From assembly GCA_003242115.1 (NCBI GenBank), contig QBMP01000277.1, forward strand, positions 1 through 5,898: a stretch of DNA of 5,898 bases, written 5' to 3'. This DNA is from Phormidesmis priestleyi (GTDB lineage Bacteria > Cyanobacteriota > Cyanobacteriia > Phormidesmidales > Phormidesmidaceae). Made by a program: the position numbers and the translations under genes. Positions 1 through 5,817 of this stretch are shown piece after piece. Position 1 is the stretch's first letter; every line of letters starts with the position of its first letter. Below the pieces are notes generated by a model that was given only the letters and a program-made list of their open reading frames with translations, made no database searches and had not been told where the DNA came from.

Positions 1-326
1 ATCCGAATCAGCACGTAGCCGGGAAATACTTTTTCGTCCACGCTTTGCCGGGAGCCATCTTTGCGCATTTTTACCGCAGGCGTTTGAGGAATTTCTACCT
101 CTAAAATGCTGGTCGCCAAATCAAATGTTTTGACGCGCTGCTCCAACGTTACTTTGACTTTCTTCTCGCAGCCTGAAGCAACTTGAACGGCGTACCAATG
201 CGGCCGCTCTTTGCGAACTTTGACGGTCTCTTCGTCAGCACGGTCTTCTCCTTCAAAGCTCGATTGAGAATCTAGAGCAGAATCCAGAGCCTCGTCGTAA
301 TTAGAATCGTCAGATGCGTGAACCAT
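1..326 (-). CDS. nusG: Transcription termination/antitermination factor NusG, 5' part (runs off left edge)
   Basis: NusG binds RNA polymerase and modulates pausing, termination and transcription-translation coupling in the cytoplasm. The 108 complete residues cover an acidic N-terminal tail (about 1-38) and most of the NGN domain. The NGN hallmarks are visible: WYAVQVASG at 44-52, the segment KVTLEQRV at 58-65, VEIPQTP at 77-83, KDGSR at 89-93 and FPGYVLIR at 101-108. The C-terminal KOW domain lies beyond the window. The ATG at 326 is chosen because no other start codon precedes the conserved core, but no clear Shine-Dalgarno sequence sits before it. The gene lies 89 bp downstream of secE on the same strand, the usual secE-nusG pairing, with rplK expected next. 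The truncation is only the window edge; the reading frame is intact. Confidence 0.95.
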   Translation of the reverse strand, partial: MVHASDDSNYDEALDSALDSQSSFEGEDRADEETVKVRKERPHWYAVQVASGCEKKVKVTLEQRVKTFDLATSILEVEIPQTPAVKMRKDGSRQSVDEKVFPGYVLIR

Positions 327-398
327 AAAGCGCAGAAAAGATCAGAAAACAGGGGCAAAAACAGCCATCAGCCATTCAAAAAATACGTCGCAAAATAA

Positions 399-424
399 TT
401 AGTTAGAAAGTTTAGTTAGAAAAC
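399..424. repeat. 13-bp imperfect tandem repeat across the secE stop codon
   Basis: Two adjacent 13-bp units, ttagttagaaagt (399-411) and ttagttagaaaac (412-424), share their first 11 bases. The second unit contains the last codons and TAA stop of secE. The sequence shows a small tandem duplication at the gene's 3' end. No function is evident, and replication slippage is the simplest explanation. Confidence 0.6.
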
Positions 425-718
425 TTGCCTAGAGGCCCAGCCAAATAGCTTGTCGACAAAGTAAATCACCGTGGCTGATAAGCCGACCATCAAAATGACG
501 GCGGCAGATTCACTGATGAGCTGTTGGCGAGTCGGCCAAATCACTTTGGCTAGCTCTTCGCGGGTGCCCTGAGCAAAGGCGCTAGCGTTAAAGCCGTCGG
601 CGTCGGCATTGGCGGCTGACTTAGACTGATTTCTAGCCGCGTCTTGAAGAACGCCATCCGTCGGCTGGCTGTCTTTTCGGCTGGCTGCTGGTTTGGTGTC
701 TTTTTTGGCTTTGGCCAC
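416..718 (-). CDS. secE: Preprotein translocase subunit SecE
   Basis: SecE is the small membrane subunit that clamps SecY in the Sec protein-export channel of plasma and thylakoid membranes. The 100-residue product has the bacterial SecE signature in its second half: an amphipathic segment TREELAKVIWPTRQQL (52-67), with the typical KV-x-WPTR core, followed by a single transmembrane helix (about 70-88). Residues 1-50 are a polar, Lys/Ala/Asp/Ser-rich extension, which makes it longer than the 70-80 residues I expect for single-helix SecE. The start is GTG at 718. An in-frame TAA lies three codons upstream, and no other start occurs before the conserved core. A GAGG motif about 11 nt upstream could serve as ribosome binding site. 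The gene sits between tRNA-Trp and nusG in the conserved rplS-trnW-secE-nusG cluster. Confidence 0.93.
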   Translation of the reverse strand: MAKAKKDTKPAASRKDSQPTDGVLQDAARNQSKSAANADADGFNASAFAQGTREELAKVIWPTRQQLISESAAVILMVGLSATVIYFVDKLFGWASRQVF

Positions 719-781
719 TGCGGTTTATTCCTCGCCCACTTGAATAAAGATTGCCTTGCTCGAATTACTGCTAGTTTAATG

Positions 782-853
782 CGTCTAATCTAGCCCGTCT
801 AACTAATTTGGCTCGTCTAATTTTGATGCGCCTAAACAGGTTGGTGAGTCTAA
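782..853. repeat. Cluster of short GTCTAA-type repeats in the trnW-secE gap
   Basis: The gap between secE and tRNA-Trp (719-957, 239 bp) has no gene that I can support. It contains cgtctaa at 782-788, 796-802 and 814-820, a variant cgcctaa at 829-835 and agtctaa at 847-853, so starts are 14-18 bp apart. A further gtctaa lies at 949-954 and an inverted ttagac at 868-873. The 10-mer tctaaaagca also occurs twice (907-916 and 950-959), and one HIP1 octamer lies at 899-906. The spacing is irregular, so this is a degenerate iterated motif rather than a clean tandem array. It could be a binding-site cluster in the secE leader or decayed slippage repeats. No convincing secE promoter was found here. 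Confidence 0.5.
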
Positions 854-957
854 CAAACATACCTGATTTAGACAGCAAACCTGCCCGAAAGATATTAGGC
901 GATCGCTCTAAAAGCAAAACGCTTGGTCACTTTCGAGCAGAGTCTGAGGTCTAAAAG

Positions 958-1030
958 CACGCCCTGAGGGACTCGAACCCCCGACATTCGGTTTTGGAGA
1001 CCGACGTTCTACCAACTGAACTAAGGACGC
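958..1030 (-). tRNA. trnW: tRNA-Trp (anticodon CCA)
   Basis: The minus strand folds into a complete 73-nt cloverleaf. The acceptor stem is GCGTCCT with AGGGCGT (7 pairs, including two G-U). The D stem is GTTC/GAAC around an 8-nt loop. The anticodon stem TCGGT/ACCGA encloses CTCCAAA, giving anticodon CCA for tryptophan. A 5-nt variable loop follows, then a T stem GGGGG/CCCTC with loop TTCGAGT, and G is the discriminator base. The 3' CCA is not encoded and must be added after transcription. The gene lies between rplS and secE on the same strand, a placement typical of cyanobacteria, so it is probably released from or transcribed near the ribosomal-protein transcript. Confidence 0.97.
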
Positions 1031-1053
1031 AAACTCGATGGCTTAAGTCTATC

Positions 1054-1107
1054 CTATCGCAATAGCGGGCCTTTGCAGTTCAGCGATGGCCGTAGATATT
1101 GCGATAG
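1054..1107 (-). other. Perfect 11-bp inverted repeat between rplS and tRNA-Trp
   Basis: The arms ctatcgcaata (1054-1064) and tattgcgatag (1097-1107) are exact reverse complements separated by 32 nt. Inside, ggcc at 1068-1071 can pair with ggcc at 1088-1091. On the transcribed (minus) strand the hairpin starts about 40 nt after the rplS stop and ends 23 nt before the tRNA 5' end. No U-run follows it, so it is not a typical intrinsic terminator. A role in mRNA 3'-end protection or in processing between the rplS message and the tRNA is inference. Confidence 0.6.
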
Positions 1108-1149
1108 AAGCGGCTAAATAAACCAAAGGAACCTGTCTATGAGCCCAAT

Positions 1150-1512
1150 CTACAGCGCTCGATCAAAGCGTTGCTTGAGACGGGTGGCTTTACCGACGCG
1201 ATCGCGCAAGTAATAGAGCTTGGCCCGACGCGCCTTACCGCGACGCACAATCGTAATTGTGGCAACCCGAGGCGCATGGACTAGAAACACCCGCTCTACC
1301 CCAACCCCTTGAAACACCCGGCGAACCGTGATGGTTTCATTGATGCCACCATTGCGCATGGCAATGACGGTACCTTCATAGGGCTGGACGCGCTCTTTGC
1401 CGCCCTCCACAATCCGCACGCCAATGCGAACCGTATCTCCTACATAGATCTTCGGAAGATCGTCTTTAATGTGTTCTGCTTCAATGGAGCGGATAATGGC
1501 TTCAGCGTTCAT
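1150..1512 (-). CDS. rplS: 50S ribosomal protein L19
   Basis: L19 is a large-subunit ribosomal protein located at the 30S-50S interface. The 120-residue product is full length for the family (about 115-120). It shows the expected core: [20 protein letters not shown] (24-43), the segment [20 protein letters not shown] (45-64), [12 protein letters not shown] (70-81), and the basic signature [16 protein letters not shown] (90-105). The ATG at 1512 gives the normal N-terminus; no strong Shine-Dalgarno sequence precedes it. A candidate promoter lies just upstream (1541-1567). In the cluster it is the first gene before tRNA-Trp, secE and nusG, and it diverges from map. A HIP1 octamer lies within the coding region at 1198-1205. 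Confidence 0.97.
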   Translation of the reverse strand: MNAEAIIRSIEAEHIKDDLPKIYVGDTVRIGVRIVEGGKERVQPYEGTVIAMRNGGINETITVRRVFQGVGVERVFLVHAPRVATITIVRRGKARRAKLYYLRDRVGKATRLKQRFDRAL

Positions 1513-1540
1513 GACTATTTAAATTCGCACAGTCTTTAAC

Positions 1541-1567
1541 TTTATAGCAAAAAGGTAAAAATGTGAA
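1541..1567 (-). promoter_or_regulatory. Candidate sigma-70-type promoter for rplS
   Basis: On the minus strand TTCACA (1562-1567; 5 of 6 matches to TTGACA) is followed after 15 nt by TATAAA (1541-1546; 5 of 6 matches to TATAAT). An alternative -10, TAAAGT, would give a 17-nt spacer. Transcription would begin near 1534, leaving a leader of about 20 nt before the rplS ATG. The short spacer makes this only a moderate call. Confidence 0.4.
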
Positions 1568-1662
1568 TAATGGGACTAATTATTTTTAAGTCGAAGGGCG
1601 CAGGAACCCTTTAAGATATTCAAAGATAAGGATTGAACTGACCTAAAGATAAAAATCAAATC

Positions 1663-1694
1663 GCCTTTTTGCTGAATTGCCTTTTCGCTAAATT
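1663..1694 (+). repeat. 16-bp imperfect tandem repeat abutting the map start codon
   Basis: Units gcctttttgctgaatt (1663-1678) and gccttttcgctaaatt (1679-1694) are contiguous and match at 14 of 16 positions. The second copy ends two bases before the map ATG, so the repeat occupies the normal ribosome-binding-site position. No purine-rich Shine-Dalgarno sequence is present. The rest of the divergent gap (1513-1662) is AT-rich and, apart from the rplS promoter candidate, shows no clear site. A map promoter could not be assigned with confidence. Confidence 0.6.
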
Positions 1695-1696
1695 CT

Positions 1697-2527
1697 ATGA
1701 ATTTCTTGACTAATTTGCTGCCTACAGTTTCTTTTCCCCCGGCGCTGAGAGTAAAGCCGGGTCAGCGTATTGAGCTGAAGTCGTCAAGCGAAATTGAGAC
1801 GATGCGGGCGGCCTCTAAAATTGTGGCGACGGTGCTCAAGGAAATTAGTGAGCTGACCGCAGCGGGGATGACGACGGCTGATCTGGATGATCACGCCGAA
1901 AAGCGCATTCGTGAAATGGGAGCAACGCCTAGTTTTAAGGGCTATCATGGCTTTCCGGCGTCGATTTGCGCCAGCGTGAACAATGAGGTGGTGCATGGCA
2001 TTCCGCGTAAGCGCAAGGTGATTAAATCGGGCGATGTGGTGAAAATTGACACGGGCGCTTATTACGAGGGCTTTCACGGTGATTCTTGCATCACGATTGC
2101 GGTGGGTAAGGTGAAACCCGCTGCCGAGCGGCTGATTGAGGCGGCGCAAGCGGCGCTGTATGCCGGTATTGAGCAGGTAAAACCAGGTAATACGCTGATG
2201 GATATTGCCGGTGCGATCGAAGATTCGATTAAGGCCAGTCGGTTTACGGTGGTGGAAGATTTTACCGGGCACGGGGTGGGGCGCAACCTTCATGAGGAAC
2301 CGGCGGTGTTTAATTTTCGCAATAAGCGAGCCCCGAATGTGACCTTGCAGCCAGGAATGACGCTGGCGATTGAACCGATTGTGAATGCCGGGACGAAGCA
2401 TACTAGAACGTTGAGCGATCGCTGGACAGTTGTTACTCTAGATCGCGCCCTTTCCGCCCAATGGGAGCATACGGTATTAGTGACTGACGCTGGCTATGAA
2501 ATTTTGACAGATCGCAGCAAAATTTAG
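1697..2527 (+). CDS. map: Methionine aminopeptidase, type I
   Basis: This cytoplasmic metalloprotease removes the initiator methionine from nascent proteins when the second residue is small. The 276-residue protein has the complete pita-bread fold signatures. YHGFP contains His84, [13 protein letters not shown] contains metal ligands Asp118 and Asp129, [12 protein letters not shown] contains His192 and His199, IEPIVNAG contains Glu226, and QWEHT contains Glu257. The spacing matches the E. coli enzyme's D97/D108/H171/E204/E235. The catalytic core begins near residue 26, so the protein carries a roughly 22-residue N-terminal extension compared with E. coli MetAP. The ATG at 1697 is the only ATG before the core. 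The gene is monocistronic here: it diverges from rplS and converges on the TonB-like gene, with 26 bp between the two stop codons. Confidence 0.96.
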   Translation: MNFLTNLLPTVSFPPALRVKPGQRIELKSSSEIETMRAASKIVATVLKEISELTAAGMTTADLDDHAEKRIREMGATPSFKGYHGFPASICASVNNEVVHGIPRKRKVIKSGDVVKIDTGAYYEGFHGDSCITIAVGKVKPAAERLIEAAQAALYAGIEQVKPGNTLMDIAGAIEDSIKASRFTVVEDFTGHGVGRNLHEEPAVFNFRNKRAPNVTLQPGMTLAIEPIVNAGTKHTRTLSDRWTVVTLDRALSAQWEHTVLVTDAGYEILTDRSKI

Positions 2528-2553
2528 TCAGCTTGTAGTCGGCGTAGGGCCGC

Positions 2554-3624
2554 TTACAGCAGCGGCACCGATGACATCAGCTTAGGTAAGCTCACGCACT
2601 CATCTTTGCTGTATTCGACTTTGACGATGAGGGTGTAAGCCTTAGAATCTCGCTCGGTCGGGAAATTGTCGTAGGCAGCGATTGCCGCCAAAATCTCATT
2701 ATTCAGCGCCGCATAACCTGTACTGCGAATGATCTTAGGGGTACGTGCGACATTGCCTTGAGAGTCAAACAAAATACCGACTTCCGCATCGTGAGGCGGC
2801 TGATCTAAGCACAGCTTAAAGGAGTGCCGATCAGGCTGCTTGGATTCATTAATGGGATAGGCTAGGTTGGCAATTTCAAGCGCAGGTGTGGGCTCTAGCG
2901 TTTCTATCGTCGCTGCACTGGCCTGCTGATTGATGCTTGAAAGCCACTGATCTCGCCGGTCAGCAGCGCCTTCGAGATCGGTATGCTCAGGGTTGTAGGC
3001 GATCTCTTGGCTAAGATCGTCTCTGAATTTTTTGAGCGCTTCGGAAATCGTTGCGATCGCTCTTGTCGCTGAATTATTCGCCGTCGCATTGCCAGCCGCT
3101 ACATTACTGGTCACATTATTCGCTGTCGCATTATTCGCACTAGGGCGATTGCGATTGTCAGAGGCCGTATTACTGGGTGATAGTACGGGTATCTCAGCAG
3201 CGGCAGCCGGAGCATTGGCACTAGATCCTAAACTCGCTGAATTTGGGGTACTAGGTGGAGCGCTAGGCTGAGAATTAGTTGGAGCCCTTCGACTAATGGT
3301 AACCGGGCGACCTGCCGCACTGCGCGGCGTGCTGCTGCGGGTCGCTACTCGCAGCGCTGGTCGCACCGCAGAAAAAGTCGGCGGCGCAACGTTATCGGTA
3401 TCCTCACCAGCGGCTTTCGGTGTCCCTGTCGAGACATTTGGATCAGGCACGGGCAAAGGCCCCGGCACCGCTTCATCAGCCGCACCTTTCGGTACTTTGA
3501 CATCATCTACAGCCACCTCTTCGGGCGTTGGCTCTGAAGCCCCGCCAATCGGCACAAACAGCGCCAGACCATGCAGCCCTAGCGCCACCAAAAGCATTGG
3601 ATAAATAAATTTAGCAACTTTCAT
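2554..3624 (-). CDS. TonB-like membrane-anchored periplasmic protein (energy-transducer type)
   Basis: The 356-residue product has TonB architecture. One N-terminal transmembrane anchor (about 7-26) contains His18 in ALGLH, matching the S/A-x3-H pattern of the TonB anchor, whose helix contacts ExbB/ExbD. A long low-complexity periplasmic linker rich in Pro, Ala, Ser and Asn follows (about 30-190), including an Asn/Ala/Thr stretch with two NATANN copies. A charged helical segment (about 190-235) leads to a C-terminal domain (about 270-343). That domain has the TonB-type pattern of a strand, DSQGNV, a second strand, STGYAALNNEIL and a closing strand YTLIVKVEY. Cys272 and Cys343 flank it and could form a disulfide. 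TonB proteins couple the proton gradient to outer-membrane transporters, but the substrate here is unknown and no ExbB, ExbD or receptor gene is in view. The gene lies 46 bp downstream of 3671-4516, probably in one operon. The start is ATG at 3624, without a clear Shine-Dalgarno sequence. Confidence 0.72.
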   Translation of the reverse strand: MKVAKFIYPMLLVALGLHGLALFVPIGGASEPTPEEVAVDDVKVPKGAADEAVPGPLPVPDPNVSTGTPKAAGEDTDNVAPPTFSAVRPALRVATRSSTPRSAAGRPVTISRRAPTNSQPSAPPSTPNSASLGSSANAPAAAAEIPVLSPSNTASDNRNRPSANNATANNVTSNVAAGNATANNSATRAIATISEALKKFRDDLSQEIAYNPEHTDLEGAADRRDQWLSSINQQASAATIETLEPTPALEIANLAYPINESKQPDRHSFKLCLDQPPHDAEVGILFDSQGNVARTPKIIRSTGYAALNNEILAAIAAYDNFPTERDSKAYTLIVKVEYSKDECVSLPKLMSSVPLL

Positions 3625-3670
3625 AATGAATCACGTTATAGCGTTACTGATCCTAACCAATGCAGCAACT

Positions 3671-4516
3671 TTACTGAGGTCTTTCTGGCCAATTTACAAT
3701 CAAAGTTGAGCCCTTTAATTCAACCAAACTGACGTACTGGAATGGTTGTCCAGTGTTATCCAAAAGTTCGTATAGCACTTCACCCCCATAGTTATCTAGT
3801 GGGTTAAAGCTGACTCCACTAGGCTCATAGGTTGATTTGAGCTGAGCAAAAACGGTGCTGACTCCTTTGTCCATCCATACGCTACTATCTGCGCCATCGA
3901 CCAGAGCGGGGGGATCGGTGTTGGTTAAAAAGGAGCCTGCGTTTTCGGGCCTTTTGAAAAAGCGGGGCTGTGGTAGGCGATCAGGATAGGTAGTCAGTCC
4001 GATATTTCCCAAATTGCCGATAAAAGCTGACCGCTGGGGGCCAGGGTCATAAGCAGGCGGCTGGCTATTGTCGGTTGGCTGGCTACCATCAGGTGGTTGG
4101 TTCCCGTCAGAGAGCTGATTACCGTCGGCTGGTTGGTTAGGCGGATCGGCTGGTTGGGGATTTGATGGGCTGTTCGGAACCGCAGCAGAGGAGCGTGGTG
4201 GTAGAGCAGCAGACGACTGACTCTGAATTTGGGTCTGGTTTGGTGTTTGGCTGGAGGGCTGAGTAGGGGCGATCTTTGCTAAGGAGGGTGCAGGCGGCTC
4301 TGGGGCAGAAACATCTGCCAGATTTAGAATGTCAACCGGAATAACGGCCTCCTCTTCGGGCGGTTTTTCTGATTCAGCAGGCGCTGGCTTACTGGGATTA
4401 AACGGAACAATTAATAATAATAGATGAAGCCCTAGCGCCAGTCCGGCTAGCGGCTGGTAGAGCACCTTTTTAAGAATAAGCAAACGAGACGAATTGTTTT
4501 GGGGGAAAAGAACCAT
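3671..4516 (-). CDS. Conserved-type hypothetical protein with TonB-like N-terminal anchor and Pro-rich linker
   Basis: I do not recognise this 281-residue protein as a named family. It has one hydrophobic anchor (about 19-39) containing ALGLH and ending in IVP, then an acidic and Pro-rich segment (41-80), then a Gln/Ser/Pro-rich linker. The linker includes hexapeptide repeats of the form (N/S)Q-x-x-D(G/N) at 127-150. A folded-looking C-terminal region (about 165-281) contains alternating strand-like segments such as EVLYELLD, YVSLVELKG and TLIVNW. The anchor matches the neighbouring TonB-like protein at P-x4-ALGLH-x5-VP, but the C-terminal region does not show the TonB domain pattern. It is likely a periplasmic protein tethered to the plasma membrane. 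The ATG at 4516 is used; GTG at codon 18, just before the anchor, is an alternative start. It lies upstream of the TonB-like gene and downstream of pstS. Confidence 0.65.
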   Translation of the reverse strand: MVLFPQNNSSRLLILKKVLYQPLAGLALGLHLLLLIVPFNPSKPAPAESEKPPEEEAVIPVDILNLADVSAPEPPAPSLAKIAPTQPSSQTPNQTQIQSQSSAALPPRSSAAVPNSPSNPQPADPPNQPADGNQLSDGNQPPDGSQPTDNSQPPAYDPGPQRSAFIGNLGNIGLTTYPDRLPQPRFFKRPENAGSFLTNTDPPALVDGADSSVWMDKGVSTVFAQLKSTYEPSGVSFNPLDNYGGEVLYELLDNTGQPFQYVSLVELKGSTLIVNWPERPQ

Positions 4517-4555
4517 GTGTCTGTGGGATGGAAATCGGGCATAGTCATGGAGAAA

Positions 4556-4597
4556 GCCTCAGAGCGCTTATCCTAATAATGGGCGTAGCTCTGAGGC
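4556..4597 (-). other. Large hairpin in the leader of the 3671-4516 gene (attenuator or terminator candidate)
   Basis: The arms gcctcagagc (4556-4565) and gctctgaggc (4588-4597) are exact reverse complements with a 22-nt loop. On the minus strand the stem is followed by TTTCT and then, 39 nt after the stem, the ATG of the downstream gene. The U-run is short, so termination would be weak. It may be a secondary terminator behind pstS or a leader structure for the TonB-like pair. Confidence 0.5.
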
Positions 4598-4667
4598 GCT
4601 AAGAGGTTCGATGCACGGCTGATTATGAGGCCCGTCGGCTAGACCTATGACTATCAATTGATTGCAG

Positions 4668-4737
4668 ATAAAAATAAGGCTGATGTCAGCGGCGGCTGAT
4701 TCCATCTGGAGCATCATGCTCGTTTGAAATCAGCCGC
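4668..4737 (-). terminator. Probable intrinsic terminator downstream of pstS
   Basis: Sixteen bases after the pstS stop, the minus strand has GCGGCTGATT (from 4728-4737) pairing with AATCAGCCGC (from 4692-4701), a perfect 10-bp stem. A nested GAGCAT/ATGCTC palindrome lies in its loop (4709-4721). Downstream a second ATCAGCC copy (4678-4684) is followed directly by TTATTTTTAT (4668-4677). The 5' GGCTGAT can therefore pair with either copy, and the second pairing places the stem immediately before the U-rich tract. Termination of the pstS transcript here is likely but unproven. Confidence 0.55.
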
Positions 4738-4753
4738 TATTGATGGCGATCGC

Positions 4754-5764
4754 CTAACGCGCGCGCAGAGAACCGAGCCGCAAAGAGCGATCAGCGCTAG
4801 CTAACTTGCCTAGAGAAGTTGCGTAGTTGCTGGCGGGCAAGGGTATGTAGCTAACTTCAGGCACAATCGTTTCAGCATTTTCGAGGTAGTATCTGACGAA
4901 TGAATTTACCTCAGGGCGATCGCTCAAATCTTGCTTGTTGACGTAGATGTAGATTGTGCGGGCCAGTGGCTTGTACTGCTCGATGGTTTCAGCAGAAGGT
5001 ATTACAGCAACTCCGTTGGTGTCTTCACTAATAATGCCAACGGCCTTGAGTCTGTCTTCATTCTCAAGATAGTAAGACATGCCAAAGTAGCCTAGAGCGT
5101 TGCGATCGCCTTCTACGCCAAGCACCAATACGTTGTCATCTTCACTAGCGGTGTAATCGCCACGGCTAGCAGCGGACTCGCCGACTATTTCCTCAGTGAA
5201 GTAGTCAAAAGTGCCTGAATCTGTACCTGGGCCATAGAGATTCAAAGGTGCGTCTGGAAAAGAAGGATCGATTTGATTCCAGTTGGTAATCGTGCCTTCA
5301 GCAGCGGGCTCCCAAATTTCTTTGAGTTGCTCAACAGTGAGGCTTTCAGCCCAAGTGTTTGAAGGGTTAATGACAACTGTCAACGCGTCGTAGGCGACTG
5401 GAAAGATTTCATACTCAATGCCATTGGTCTTGCAAAGCTCTATTTCAGAGTCTTTAATTGGGCGTGATGCGTTAGCGATCGCTGTTTCACCCGCACAGAA
5501 CTTTTTGAAGCCGCCGCCGGTACCGGAAACGCCAACGCTGATGTTGACGTCACTGTTGGTGGTCATGAACTCTTCAGCCATTGCTTCTGTAATTGGAAAG
5601 ACGGTGCTAGAGCCATCAATTTGAATGACGTTGCTTTGTGCAAGCGCCACTGCTGTGGTCAAAACGGTGGCTGCTGCTGCTGCTGTTGCTCCCAAAATTC
5701 GGACTGAAAGCTTGCGTGAAACACCAAGATTACGCAAAGACTTCTGAATACCGCTCGTTACCAT
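4754..5764 (-). CDS. pstS: Phosphate ABC transporter substrate-binding protein, PstS/SphX type
   Basis: This periplasmic protein captures phosphate and delivers it to a PstCAB-type permease. The 336-residue precursor has a basic n-region (to Arg22), an Ala-rich hydrophobic core (23-41) and a signal-peptidase I site after VALA (Ala42). There is no lipobox cysteine. Phosphate-binding loops are visible: DGSSTVFPI (50-58), SGTGGGF (80-86), NASRPI (98-103) and [12 protein letters not shown] (178-189). Other family segments are [12 protein letters not shown] (123-134) and [12 protein letters not shown]. Cys90 and Cys111 could form a disulfide. The [12 protein letters not shown] start of the mature protein resembles the cyanobacterial SphX branch more than E. 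coli PstS. The ATG at 5764 is preceded by AGGAG with a 9-nt gap, and a candidate Pho box lies further upstream. No pstC, pstA or pstB gene follows, so this may be an orphan binding protein. Confidence 0.93.
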   Translation of the reverse strand: MVTSGIQKSLRNLGVSRKLSVRILGATAAAAATVLTTAVALAQSNVIQIDGSSTVFPITEAMAEEFMTTNSDVNISVGVSGTGGGFKKFCAGETAIANASRPIKDSEIELCKTNGIEYEIFPVAYDALTVVINPSNTWAESLTVEQLKEIWEPAAEGTITNWNQIDPSFPDAPLNLYGPGTDSGTFDYFTEEIVGESAASRGDYTASEDDNVLVLGVEGDRNALGYFGMSYYLENEDRLKAVGIISEDTNGVAVIPSAETIEQYKPLARTIYIYVNKQDLSDRPEVNSFVRYYLENAETIVPEVSYIPLPASNYATSLGKLASADRSLRLGSLRAR

Positions 5765-5773
5765 GATCGAAAA

Positions 5774-5778
5774 CTCCT
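5774..5778 (-). promoter_or_regulatory. Shine-Dalgarno sequence of pstS
   Basis: On the minus strand AGGAG lies 9 nt before the ATG at 5764. It is the clearest ribosome binding site in the window, where most other genes lack one, and it fixes the pstS start. It suggests strong translation. Confidence 0.7.
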
Positions 5779-5817
5779 AAGCTCAAAAAATCGGCCAAGG
5801 AAAAGAATATGAGACTA

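Noticed and set aside
399..424. Attachment site or insertion scar at the secE 3' end
   Set aside because: Only a 13-bp tandem duplication with no recombinase gene, no displaced gene and intact conserved gene order.
782..853. CRISPR-like array in the trnW-secE gap
   Set aside because: The repeated unit is only 6-7 bp with irregular 14-18 bp spacing, far below CRISPR repeat and spacer lengths, and no cas gene is present.
1594..1611. Small aaggg/ccctt inverted repeat in the rplS-map divergent region
   Set aside because: Only five base pairs and no consistent position relative to a supported promoter; chance occurrence is likely.
1784..2401. Long open frame antisense to map (205 codons)
   Set aside because: It lies wholly opposite a gene with all MetAP catalytic motifs. 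Its translation is rich in Arg/His/Leu without any domain, as expected of an antisense shadow.
2549..2566. Hairpin gccgct/agcggc between map and the TonB-like gene as a bidirectional terminator
   Set aside because: The 6-bp stem overlaps the stop codon of the minus-strand gene and has no T-run on either side, so terminator function is not supported.
3032..3604. Two plus-strand open frames opposite the TonB-like gene
   Set aside because: Their Ala/Gly/Thr-rich translations mirror the Pro/Ala/Ser-rich linker on the other strand. They have no motif and no ribosome binding site was identified.
4754..5764. Possibility that the PstS-type protein is a lipoprotein
   Set aside because: No cysteine is present near the end of the signal peptide; the cleavage region reads VALAQS, fitting signal peptidase I.
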